Positions 47,331 through 57,423 of a stretch of 64,000 nucleotides of DNA are shown here, piece after piece. The position numbers were made by a program, and so were the translations under genes. The notes under the pieces were generated by a model. It was given only the letters and a program-made list of their open reading frames with translations. It was not told the DNA's origin and ran no database searches. Positions within the stretch are counted from its first letter, which is position 1. Every line of letters begins with the position of its first letter. The stretch is from Entomortierella parvispora. Lineage: Eukaryota > Mortierellomycota > Mortierellomycetes > Mortierellales > Mortierellaceae. The stretch lies in the NCBI GenBank assembly GCA_963573315.1, contig OY752150.1, forward strand, positions 124,001 through 188,000. Reading direction: 5' to 3'.

Positions 47331-49554
47331 ATGTCAGGGCAACAATACACAGATCAAAAGATCGCAACTACCTCTGATCATTCGCCTCTACCCATGCCTC
47401 TGAACCATGAAGACTCTGATCTGACCGTCAACCAGATCGATGACAAGACTGAAGTGGATGTCGAGAAAGCCTCGGCAGCCTTCGATCCCTCAGAGGAACC
47501 TGTATTAGTAGATGGCCCCCTGTATGGCTGGGTCATTGTCTTTGCCTCATTCATGTCGCAGATGATCTCCATGGGTATTTGCAATGTTTACGGTGTCTAC
47601 CAGGTGAGAAAATTTGCCCCTCCCCTGTTTTTCAATTGACAATTGCTCCACCGGTTATTTTGTTGTCCTGTTTTGGGTACGATCTTTTGGTCGCAGATCG
47701 TGTGAGTGTGTGTGTGTGTGTTTTTATGTGGTCTCAGAGTGTGCTGCGCGATTCTCTCCTTCGCCTTGACCTCTCTGGAAGGCCCTTCATCAATCGACAA
47801 TACGCAAAAGCCAGAAAGGTGCATTAGACAAACCACCCACCCGCCCGCCCCGAATCAAACGCACCGCACCCAACAGAGATGACTCTTTTCTGCCCTTTTG
47901 CAGGAGTAAACTCTGTTGACCATAGCCTCATGGCGTGGGATAAATTTTATTTTTTTTTGTTTTTCCTTCCCCGCCTCGCTTCTTTATTTTCCGCGGCTCT
48001 GTGCTCACTGGCTCGTCCCCTCGTTTGCAGGGTTTGTGCATCGTTGGATTTGTGATTCGTGTGCTGCTGAGTCGAGCCACCATCTCCCTTGCTTTTGCGG
48101 TTAGAGGATCCAAGGGATGGATGGTGTTGATTATCAATCCTCTTGCTATGGTGGTGGGGTGATGTGGTATTGACTCCAGACAAACTGACCAATCTGCCCA
48201 TTTGTTTCCTTTTCTCTTAAACCCCTTCCATCTCCCCTTCTTGGGAATCAATAGAGCTACTACCTCTCCAACACGTTCAATGGCTCTGCCAACTCTTTCC
48301 AGTTGGCATGGATCGGGTCATTAGCCATCGTGGCCCTCGATATGGCTGGCCCTTTCACAGGCTCGATCTGTGATCATTTCGGCCACCGTCGTTCTGCGCT
48401 GCTAGGCGTCGTCATCATGACATTAGCTCTCGTGGCCGCTGCATTCTCTACCAAAGTGTGGATGCTCTATCTCACTCAAGGTCTCCTCTATGGTGGCGGG
48501 TCCTCTCTCGTCTACTTTGCTTCGCTTAGCTTGCCTTCACAATGGTTTAAAGCGAACCGAGGATTGGTTACTGGGTAAATCTTTAAGCAATTGAGCAATT
48601 GAACCTCAGCCATGTGGGCCTGACGGTAGACCATGCATGTCTTCTTGCAGCTACGCCATGCTCACCATCTTTTGTTTGTCTCTCTTCTTCTTCTTTTCTT
48701 CTTACAGAATCAGTATCAGTGGCGGTGGTATTGGTGGCCTTTGGTTATCTCCCCTTGTTTCCAAGTTCTTGGAGACGAAAGGACTTCGCTGGACCATGTT
48801 GTGCATTGCAATTGCTCAGTTTATTATCCTGATTCCGGTCTGCATGCTGTTCCGTACTCGAGTCGAGTCGGGCGTCGAAAGGGCCAAGAGAATCAAAAAG
48901 TTTGGATACCGCAAGGGCGAATCCTTGGAACAAGACAAGCAGCGAAAGATGATTGACTTTACCATCCTGAAGAACAAACGCTTCATCCTGTTGTTCGTCG
49001 CTGGCATCGCTGTGGTGAGCGCCTACTTTTCCCCTTTTTACTTTATCAACTCCTACGCTGTCCAACATGGTGTCGATAGCTCTACGGCCGCTTTGATGGT
49101 CGGGTTGATGAACGGTGCCTCGGCCGTGGGTAGAATCGTGATGGGATTCGCCTCTGACAAGATGGGACCCATCAATGCCCTGTTTATCTCTACGTTCTTT
49201 GCCTCACTCTGCATTCTTTTCATCTGGACGTTTGCGAAGACGGTGGCCGTGATGATGTTGTTCTCAATCCTCTATGGCCTTTGCTGCGGTGCTTACCTGT
49301 CCTCCACAGTCTCGGTGACTGGCGCAATTTGCGGACAAGAGAGACTCGCAACGGTAACGGGAATTATCTACGCGGGCATGGCTATTGGAAGTCTCATTGG
49401 TTCGCCCACTTCAGGCGCCATTTTGGACTCGGTCGGCCACACCACCGACTACATGGGCGTGATTCTGTGGTCGGGCATCATGATGGCCATTGGAACCACG
49501 ATTCTGTTTGCTCTCAGAGTTGTAACAAGCAGGAGTGTGTTTGTCAGGGTGTGA
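47331..49554 (+). CDS. MFS transporter 1, monocarboxylate (MCT/MCH) type
   Basis: Exons 47331-47603, 48255-48574 and 48708-49554 give 479 residues with 12 predicted membrane spans. The entry to the first span, PLYGWVIVFASFMSQMISMG then NVYGVYQSYYLS, is the [D/G]xx[G/W]W hallmark of monocarboxylate transporters; loop 2-3 shows DHFGHRRSALLG. The halves are joined by a basic loop (RAKRIKKFGYRKGESLEQDK), followed by ILKNKRFILLFVAGI and SAVGRIVMGFASDKMG. Fungal homologues are the MCH group, including riboflavin and possible carboxylate carriers; substrate is unknown here. Intron 1 is unusually long (651 bp). A paralogue lies 4.2 kb downstream in the same orientation. AATAAA at 49587 follows the stop. 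Confidence 0.9.
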
Positions 49555-49586
49555 AAACAAATGTATTATATACAAGCCATTGAGGA

Positions 49587-49592
49587 AATAAA
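49587..49592 (+). terminator. Candidate polyadenylation signal, MFS transporter 1
   Basis: AATAAA 33 bp past the stop codon. Confidence 0.5.
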
Positions 49593-49740
49593 CTAGAAAC
49601 AAGTATACAATTGATTTTGAAAGTTTTTACAAGACGGACGGATTATTATTATTATGCGAGCGTGTGAGGAGTGTATGAGGAGTGTAAGCGGATAGGGGAT
49701 ACAGCAGTGAAAGGTGAACGTAGTATACACGAAGGTGTTC

Positions 49741-49757
49741 TTTTTTTTTTTTTTTTT
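49741..49757 (+). repeat. T17 homopolymer at the stomatin 3' end
   Basis: Seventeen T's directly beyond the stomatin stop codon; it reads as an A-tract on the stomatin sense strand. Confidence 0.9.
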
Positions 49758-49761
49758 GCTT

Positions 49762-51002
49762 TTACTGCTTGGCCATCTGCTGCCACTGAGTAGCCTGCAT
49801 GGCCGGTGTATCGGTACCATTGGTAGAGGTGGGCATGAAGATAACCTTGGTGTTGCTGCCCCTGGCCATGGTGCTCATTGTCTCCAAGTAACGGATCTGC
49901 ATGGCAGCAGGTGTGTTCAAGATATCGGCAGCAGCGCGCATCAACTTTGCACTGTCGACCTCAGCCTGAGCTCCAATCACCTTGGCCTCTGCGATACGCT
50001 TGGCTTGAGCGGCAGATGACAAGGATTCCTGAAGTTCCTTGGAGAATGAGATATCCTTGATCAACACAGATTCGACCTTGACACCCCAAGCACTAGCGGG
50101 TTCAGCAATCACCTCCTGGATCTCTTCACCAATTGCCTCTCTGTTTTCAATCAATTCCTGAAGAACACGCATGCCCAAGATATGACGGAGGGTAGTTTGA
50201 GTCCTAGAAAGTTGAAGAGACAAGATCGATAGCGTCAGGTTAGAGTCTTGCCTCAATTTGCGGCTTCCCATTTCTTTGTCTGGTTCATTTTTCAGCCTGG
50301 TCCCTCACCTCTCAATAAGGGCAGCTCGGACGTCAGAGACACCAAAGACGGACTGCTGAGGATTGACGATGTGGAAGAACAAGATGGAGTCGATCGAGAC
50401 GTTGACGTTGTCCTTGGTCATGATGACCTGGGAGGGGATATCCGCCAACTGGATCTTGATATCAACCTTGATCATCTTTTCCGTAACAGGGTTGATCTTT
50501 GTCAAACCAGGATCTATTTCGATGAGAGGAAGTTAGAAAATGGACTACCTTTCACTTTTCAAAAAAAAAAAAAAAATATAGGGCAGACAGGGCAGATGAT
50601 CCGTACCAACAATCTTGTAAAAGCGACCATATCTAGTGATAAGTCCAACATGGCCTTGAGGAACCGTCTTGTAACTATTTCGACAAACAACGCAAAGATT
50701 AGTGATTAGTACCTGAAGCATGAGTATGAAGCTTCAGCTGTGTAACTCAACGCAACGTACGGGGTAGGGAAGCAAAGACAACAGGGGACCGCACCGAACG
50801 CGCCGAGGATGTTTCCGGCAGCGTTCATCATGGATCCGTAAAGGCCGTGCTTGGTGAACTCATCCTCACTGGCGTATTCACAGGCAAAGGATCTCTGAGC
50901 ACCCATGCCATGCGACGATGTGGGCTGCTGCGAGATAGGGGCGGAGGAGGCGTTGGGAGAAAGAGAGTCCATGTTGATGTCGTTGGATCGGTTGCTTGGC
51001 AT
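49762..51002 (-). CDS. Stomatin / band-7 (SPFH) family protein
   Basis: Membrane-scaffold protein of the SPFH superfamily, related to stomatin and podocin. Exons 51002-50761, 50674-50607, 50513-50309 and 50203-49762 give 318 residues. A disordered N-terminus (about 1-50) leads to a short hydrophobic hairpin, GNILGAFGAVPCCLCFPTPY, whose cysteines are plausible palmitoylation sites. The band-7 domain follows: VPQGHVGLITRYGRFYKIVD, MTKDNVNVSIDSILFFHIVN, RTQTTLRHILGMRVLQELIE, the helix SSAAQAKRIAEAKVIGAQAE, and the terminal RYLETMSTMARGSNTKVIFM typical of eukaryotic stomatins. A plasma membrane or endosomal site is likelier than mitochondrial, since no targeting peptide is seen. It lies between the two MFS paralogues in the opposite orientation. 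Confidence 0.93.
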
Positions 51003-52128
51003 GTAAAGGCGAGGCTGATATTAAAGAGTTGGTAGGCTACAGATAGAAAGAGCGAGAGAGAAAAGTCGAATTTGAGGAGTTGGTTGTTGTGAAGAGGAAG
51101 AAGAAGGGAGGAAACCCTTTATACTTTCTGCAACAGAGGATCCAGATTCCCGGCAATGAGACCACCGCAGCGGATCAGAGTCGGATGGAGCGAGAAGAGA
51201 CAAAACGGCGGGGTCGACCCAGACATGTGTGATCCGGACGGACAACCTTTCCTTTGAGTGTTTCTATGACGAAGGGGTTGCACAGGGCCGCAGAGAGCAG
51301 CAGGGCTCACAGCCACAACAGGATGGACGATCCCAAAGTCGACGGTCTGAAAAAGAAAGCTAGAAAGCTTCTTTAACCCTCGCCCTGTCAGATCTTGTGC
51401 TGTGCTGTCCTTCCTGGAGCCCGTCCTTCCTTCGTTGCAGCGCTCTCATTCGGGGGTTCTCACTGAATGCACTCATGTGATCCTAGTCATGGCATGGACA
51501 AGATGGCAATGTCGATGACAACCACGGCGGTGCATGTCGAACCAGCTTGCTGCCTGCCCAGGAACCAGGGACCAAGAACCGAGGGCCAAGAGGCGGGCTC
51601 TCGAAAGGTGAGACATTCTTGCTGAACCGGGACATCCACAAGAGAGGCCCTTCGAAGATTGTCCTTCAGATTCGTTCTGAAGAGAATATCCAGAGAGGCG
51701 CTGCCTCCAGATCGGCTGCCCTGTCGACTTTGAGTGTGACATTCCCCTAACCTTCCGGGCACGGCCAGCTGCCTCGTCGTATCTCTCTGTCAGTCAGGCA
51801 AAGCTTGCCAGGTCCTGTCTTGGTGGCAAACCTTCGACAAGGTACGCCACCACAGGCCACGTGCAGGATTGTCTTTTGTTCAGCATGGCAACTTGACAAG
51901 AATGCATCCACTCTTCTTCATTCATTCCGCCTCATCCACATCACTTCATCTGCCAAGTCCTTGCTTGTGTTTCTGACGAGGCTCGGACTGGATCACTATT
52001 CATCTCTATCTCTTCATCTCCTGGAAATAAACCATCGTTGGTTCTCTCTATTCGCTCGTGTGTATCTGTCATCTCTTTCCCTGTCCTGCTCTGCTCCACG
52101 TGTCCTGCCAACATCTAGCCAAAGAACA
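51003..52128. other. Intergenic, stomatin upstream region
   Basis: No gene supported; several short open frames on both strands lack family features. Confidence 0.5.
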
Positions 52129-52811
52129 ATGAGGCAAAAAGCCCCATACCAAGTGAATATGCCCGTTAGCATTCTCTCTCCAAAGGACAGACAGGTGCTG
52201 AACGAGTTGATTTCCTAAGTGGACCGCCCATTCCATGAGCCGCAGCATGTTGTTACTCTGGACCTCAGCAGGCTTCGACAGTGAGTTTCGTCTGCATTTA
52301 ATGGTTTGCATCAAGAAGCAACAAAAGGATATTTGTGGATTCCATTCATCTAACATTGTTATTGCCTTTGAAATGAGCAGGGCCCGAGATGAAGACCTTG
52401 GAACTACTTGCTCTAGTTTGTCTCCTCTGCAGTACGAAAACCAACGAAAACATCACTGTCTCACAGGGACACATTCGCTGAGAACGATGGCCAGTCGAAG
52501 ATAGAAATTCAAGTTGTGTTGCAAACCATGCGACAAGGCAAACGAGTCAGGAAGAGGAGGAGGAAGGGGCAGCCCGAGCTGAACCCAGAAGATACAACGT
52601 TGCATTACCGTGGGTCATCAAGAGTTGTGCTTCGGGCAAGTCTATCGAGGCCATGAAGGATCAACGCCAAGGAGTCTTAAAAACCGATGCCTATGATTCT
52701 ATCAATGTCAAGTCTCCAAACAACGGTACTGAGCTCGATGGCGGCCAATATGACAAAAAACCGGGGTTCAAGAGATTGAAGCTGAACACAAAGATATCTG
52801 GGGCTAATTGA
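52129..52811 (+). pseudogene. Probable pseudogene of an unknown spliced gene
   Basis: An ATG at 52129 opens 29 codons (MRQKAPYQVNMPVSILSPKD) that end in TAA at 52216. The same frame then continues, protein-like, as VDRPFHEPQHVVTLDLSRLR to a textbook donor (GTGAGT, 52281). Joining to the acceptor CTCACAG at 52466 keeps the frame (DTFAENDGQSKIEIQVVL) to 52654. A second open frame, shifted by one base and free of stops from 52484, runs to TGA 52809-52811 with RRYNVALPWVIKSC and GTELDGGQYDKKPGFKRL. The two overlap in a purine run (GAAGAGGAGGAGGAAGG, 52550-52567), a natural slippage site. One nonsense codon plus one frameshift is the simplest reading. Family unknown. Confidence 0.5.
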
Positions 52812-53740
52812 CAGCACTCCGCTCTAGCATGGAATACCCCGACCCGACTCTGAGAACCATCCGCGTCCCGTCAGGGCTGTGAAAAGACTGAATGATAACA
52901 GAATGGTGCCACTCGAAACGATAAAGGAGTGCCACAACGTTTGTGAGCAGTACACGAACTACTAACCATTGCGACTTCACAGCACGCGTTGCAGGTTGCC
53001 CTCTTATTCCTAGAAATCGCATGAAATAAAGGCCTTTCCTTTCTAACCTACGGATCTAGAGCAGTGCAATTGGTCTTCAAAACGCGGGATAGGATCATGG
53101 AGGATGCTGAAAGAAGGTAAAAATAAGCGAGAGGGGACAACAAAAAGAGCTTTTTTTTTGGATTTGAGGCGCACGCACGGCCAAAGGGCACTTTGACTGT
53201 GCAGTTTTGAGGATCTGTGTGCGACTTGCACAGATGTGGCGCGGAGCACATGGACTGATCCTCGACTTGTTGCTTGTTGAATTCGGATCGAGAACCAAGC
53301 ACCAGGCCCTTTTTCAAGAGTCCAAGGGGTCCATCTGGAGTTGCGCTGCTACACCCAAACCTTTTACCCACCCCTTCAACCCTTTTCGGACAAGAATCGG
53401 AAAATTAAAGGACGAAAGCCAGTAGAGTGACACGCGAGGATCCGCACGCTGCTGGGTATGCTGGAAAATGTACGTCCGCTTTTAACTTTTTTGGATCTTT
53501 TTTGAGTCTTGTCTCAAGGTTGAACCACTCCGAACGAACCACCTTTTTTTGTCGATGACAAATGGCGTTGCACCTCCAGTGACTCTACGTGAGCAAAGTA
53601 AGGCGTTTGTCCAGGGCGCACCGGCGCTTTATATAGCTTTCGCCTCGCCCGCATATTCTCTTCTCTTTCTTCTCTTTTTCGCACGCTATCCTCGGCTCTA
53701 GAAACCCCATTCCACAGATCAAACGGGAGAACACTGTAGA
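52812..53740. other. Intergenic, MFS transporter 2 upstream region
   Basis: No gene supported. Contains the candidate TATA element at 53629-53636. Confidence 0.5.
53629..53636 (+). promoter_or_regulatory. Candidate TATA box, MFS transporter 2
   Basis: TTATATAG in a GC-rich setting, about 105 bp upstream of the ATG at 53741. Confidence 0.45.
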
Positions 53741-55644
53741 ATGAAACACCAGGATGACGACTTGAAGAACAACCATCAGACGGAAGGAGTCGTTGCTACA
53801 ACAGACCACCCAGAAGAACAACATCATCAGTTACGGGAGCATGCAGAGGAGATTGTCACTCCTCCTCCCGGAACACTCGTCGCCCCTGTAGTCATCCAAG
53901 GGAGCAGTAACGACGAGACGGACCTCTCTGAGTCCGAGGGAAAAATAGAACTGGGGATCGTCGAATCTGCCCATGACAACCTGGAGGATGACCCTTACGG
54001 ATGGATCGTCGTCGCAGCTGCATTCTTTGTTCAATTCATGGTCATTGGTACCGTCAATGGCTACGGCGTCTACGAGGTACTTTGCCATTGCACCAATGTA
54101 TTATTTCCTGATCTGTGTTGTTCCAGCTTAATGATCTTTTGTTGCTCACCACTTTTTGTTTGGATGAGGTAGAACCGATACAGCACCAACGAGTACAGTA
54201 CCGCATCGACTTTTGAGCTCGCTTGGGTCGGCACCATGCAGGTTATCGGCATGGACCTTACAGGGCCCCTTACGGGGCAGCTCGCAGATCACTTTGGCTA
54301 TAGGATCAGCTGTTGTGTCGGAGGGATTTTGATGTGCGCCTCTTTGCTCGCAACCTCCTTCTCGACCCATGTCTGGGAGCTGTACATCTTCCAGGGAATC
54401 ACATACGGCTTTGGAGCGAGTCTGGCCTTCTTCCCATCATTGGCATTGCCTTCACAATACTTCAAGAGGTAAATACAAAATCTTACTGACTCATGGTTGT
54501 CGTTCAGAAAGTGGCAATTGAGTCCAAAGAAGGGCGAAGGGCAAAAAAAGTTAATCATGTTCTTGTTATACAAACCTTGCTTGTCCTCTGTACTCTAAAG
54601 ACGGCGTGGATTCGCAACTGGCATCGTCGTTGGGGGCGGAGGCATTGGTGGGCTGGCGCTCTCACCCTTGACCACAGCTTTGTTTTCGAGCATTGGTTAC
54701 CGGTGGACAGTCCGAGTCATGGCCCTTCTTCACTTGGTGATCGTCATCCCTGCCGCCTACCTGTTCAAGTCTCGTATTGAATCTGGCAAGGACCAGGCAA
54801 AGCGATTGAAGAGAGAGCAGTCTGATCGAGATCTGGCCGGCACTTCTACTACCGAAAGCGAAGACGAGAAGGTGTCGGTTAGTGAAGGAGTAGATGCAGC
54901 TGAAGGAGCCACCCTTTCGCCAGCAAAGAAGAAAACCTCACTCGACTTCTCTGTCTTGAAAGAGAAGAAGTTCCTTGTCTTGTTCTGTATTGGCCTCTCT
55001 TCTGCGAATGGGTACTTCAACCCTTTTTATTACTTCCCTCGTAAGTTGTCATGAACCTTTTATTTGCAATGAACGGTTCTGGAGGAATTCAGCCTTGGTG
55101 AAAACAGGCTTATAAAACAAAAATCATTCTCGATCTCCTAGGATTCGCGCAAACTCACGGTGCATCCGTCTCTACTGCCTCCCTCCTTATCGGTGTCCTG
55201 AACGGTGCCAGTGCTCTGGGCCGAGTAACCATGGGACTCGCGAGTGACTATATCGGAGACGTCAACACACTCTTGATTTCTTGCCTCTTTGCTTCGCTCA
55301 GTATCCTCGTTCTCTGGATCCTCGCCGGTACGTCTCTGGCCTTGATGACGCTCTTCTGCATCACCTACGGCTTCTTTTCCGGCAGTTTCGTTTCTATCAT
55401 TCCCACGGTCGCGGCTCACCTCTGCGGTATCGCCCGAATGGCCAGTGTCACCGGTATTGTGTATGGTGGTATTGCCATTGGCAGTCTGATTGGATCTCCA
55501 GTCGGAGGCGCGTTGCTAGACTTGAGTGATAGCGAGGACTATCGTCCAATGCAGCTTTGGGCCGGATTGATGATGGGTGCGGGTGCCATCCTATGTGTGG
55601 TACTCAAGTTTATGATGAACCCCCGGATCCTTGGACGTGTCTAG
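53741..55644 (+). CDS. MFS transporter 2, monocarboxylate (MCT/MCH) type
   Basis: Exons 53741-54076, 54173-54468, 54601-55040 and 55142-55644 give 524 residues. It is a clear paralogue of the 47331 transporter: DDPYGWIVVAAAFFVQFMVI then NGYGVYE opens span 1, ADHFGYRISCCVGG is loop 2-3, LALPSQYFKRRRGFATGIVV precedes span 5, and VLNGASALGRVTMGLASDYI and TGIVYGGIAIGSLIGSPVGG are in the second half. The central loop is longer and acidic (TESEDEKVSVSEGVDAAEG). Intron 1 interrupts the same position in both paralogues, whereas intron 2 is about seven codons earlier here and intron 3 has no counterpart. Substrate unknown. A TATA-like box and an AATAAA (55721) flank it. The secreted peptide precursor lies just downstream, convergent. 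Confidence 0.9.
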
Positions 55645-56056
55645 AGAAACGCGACAGATCCCTGCTTATTTCTTGATTCTTGCTATACCCTTCTTTTCAG
55701 AACAGTCATAGACGTTACATAATAAACAGTTCATCTGATGCTTTTGCTACTGTTCCATTGAGAAGGACGATGAATGATGAAAGGTGGAGGTAGACAACGT
55801 TGGACAGGAGTAAAAATAGGAGACCTCTAGACAACTAGTTCTCCAAAGGTCGAAAGATGACCGATATTTACTCTTGCTGAAAGGCCTCGAAATGATCACC
55901 TCCCCCGACCAATTGCGCTATTCAGTTTAGCCCTCCCACCTCACTGTTTGAATCATCAAGGGTGTAATTATCTGATCTTCATTTGACATGTAAACGTAAA
56001 ATATGGTGATTGATGCGATGCGACTATGAGTTTGAGGGCGATCGAAAGCAATTCTT
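55645..56056. other. Convergent 3' region
   Basis: Tail-to-tail spacer between MFS transporter 2 and the secreted precursor gene. No gene is seen. Confidence 0.6.
55721..55726 (+). terminator. Candidate polyadenylation signal, MFS transporter 2
   Basis: AATAAA 77 bp past the stop codon. Confidence 0.5.
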
Positions 56057-57423
56057 TTAAACGGAGGCGTTGATGGCCAACTTCAAGTCGGCCAAAATGG
56101 CTGGGTTGGCGTGCCTGCAGTCACCCAGTAGATCGCCAAGGATGGCGCCAAGGTCCAGTCCAAGATGGAGGTCCACGTCGGCGTTGATCTTGAGGCCCAA
56201 AGCGTTCAAATGAACACGAATGTCAGCCAGGACATCCGCATCGAGATCCACCAAGATCTTTCCGAGGTCGACCTTGATCGCCGCCGTGATATCGGCCAAG
56301 ATACCAGAGTCGACATCGGACCTGCAAGAGTGCGAGCAGTGGTTGTGGACAGTGTGGCCGATGCGTGCTTTGATGTCTGCGTTGACGTAGGCCTTGACAA
56401 CCGCATCCACGCGTGCATTGACGATGGCTAATACGAAAGAATGGAGAGGAAGTGATCAGTCAGCTATTGAGTCAAATAAGAGAAAAACAAATTTGCAAAG
56501 AGGAACTGCACATTACCTTTGATCTTTGCTGCCAGATCAACATGGGCCTTGACATTGAGCTTCAACTTGAGAAGAATCTTTGCTAGGATATCGGCCTTGA
56601 TGTCAATGACGGCATCGACCACGATACGAATGTAGGCGCTGGCAATGACTTTGATCTTTGCTTCGATAATGGCCTTGAGTTTCAGGTCGATATCGATGCC
56701 ACCATCGTGGCCACGATGGTGGTCAACATCATGGTCGCCTCCATGGTGGCGATGCTCGTGGTCTCCGTCATTCTGGTCGCATTCACAAGGGCCATCGTTG
56801 TCACCTCCAGGATAGCGGTGGCCGTGTCCGTGATCGCCGCCATGGTGAGGCGGGTTGTGGGGATGATGACCGCCGTGGCCGCCTCCATGATGAGGACGAT
56901 GAGGGCGGTGGCCGCCATGGTGAGGGTGATGCCCGTCATGGTCGCCACCATGGTGGGGTGGATGTCCATCGTGGTCTCCGCCACCGTGGTGCGGACGATT
57001 TCCGTCGTGATCACCATCATCGCCATCCTCCTCGCATTCAACTTCCTCGTCATCTCGCTTCATGAGGTCGTCTTCCTCCAAATCGCGCTTTGTCAATTCA
57101 CCCACCACAGGAAGACCTTTCAAGAGACCACCTACGACAGGGACGTTGCGCTTCGTCAAGTCACCCACCACAGGAAGACCTTTCAAGAGACCACCTACGA
57201 CAGGGACGTTGCGCTTCGTCAAGTCACCTACCAAAGGAAGACCTTTCAAGAAACCACCTACGACAGGGACGTCGCGCTTCTCCATCGGTTCGGGCTGAGG
57301 GAGCGTATTTGCGAACCGGCTGCGAGCATAGAGCTCTTCACGTTGAGCCTGGTGTTGAGGAGCATCTCGGGCACAGGCAATGGCGGCGGCGGTGGAGAGG
57401 AGGAGGAGAGCAGAGATCTTCAT
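56057..57423 (-). CDS. Secreted Kex2-processed repeat-peptide precursor (KEP-like), His/Gly-rich
   Basis: Exons 57423-56517 and 56427-56057 give 425 residues. A signal peptide (MKISALLLLSTAAAIACA, 1-18) is followed by a propeptide and three near-identical 19-residue units, each ending before Lys-Arg: DVPVVGGFLKGLPLVGDLT, NVPVVGGLLKGLPVVGDLT and NVPVVGGLLKGLPVVGELT. Dibasic sites fall at 49-50, 70-71, 91-92, 112-113 and 122-123, as for Kex2 cleavage. An acidic stretch and a His/Gly-rich domain (about 138-241, units like HHGGDHDGH, plus CEC) follow. The rest (243-425) alternates Ile/Val/Leu/Ala with Lys/Asp, with CSHSC and DC cysteines. No family recognised. It could be a KEP/RiPP or repellent-type precursor, a cell-wall protein, or a peptide signal; the bioactivity of the peptides is inference. 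Confidence 0.85.
57085..57273 (-). repeat. 63-bp in-frame tandem repeat, three copies
   Basis: Three adjacent 63-bp units, each encoding a 19-residue peptide plus Lys-Arg. Copies 2 and 3 differ by very few bases, which suggests recent duplication or ongoing homogenisation. Confidence 0.92.

Noticed and set aside
52204-52504. Unspliced plus-strand frame through 52235-52504
   Set aside because: It reads through the GTGAGT donor into intron-like sequence; the spliced reading of the pseudogene explains the region better.
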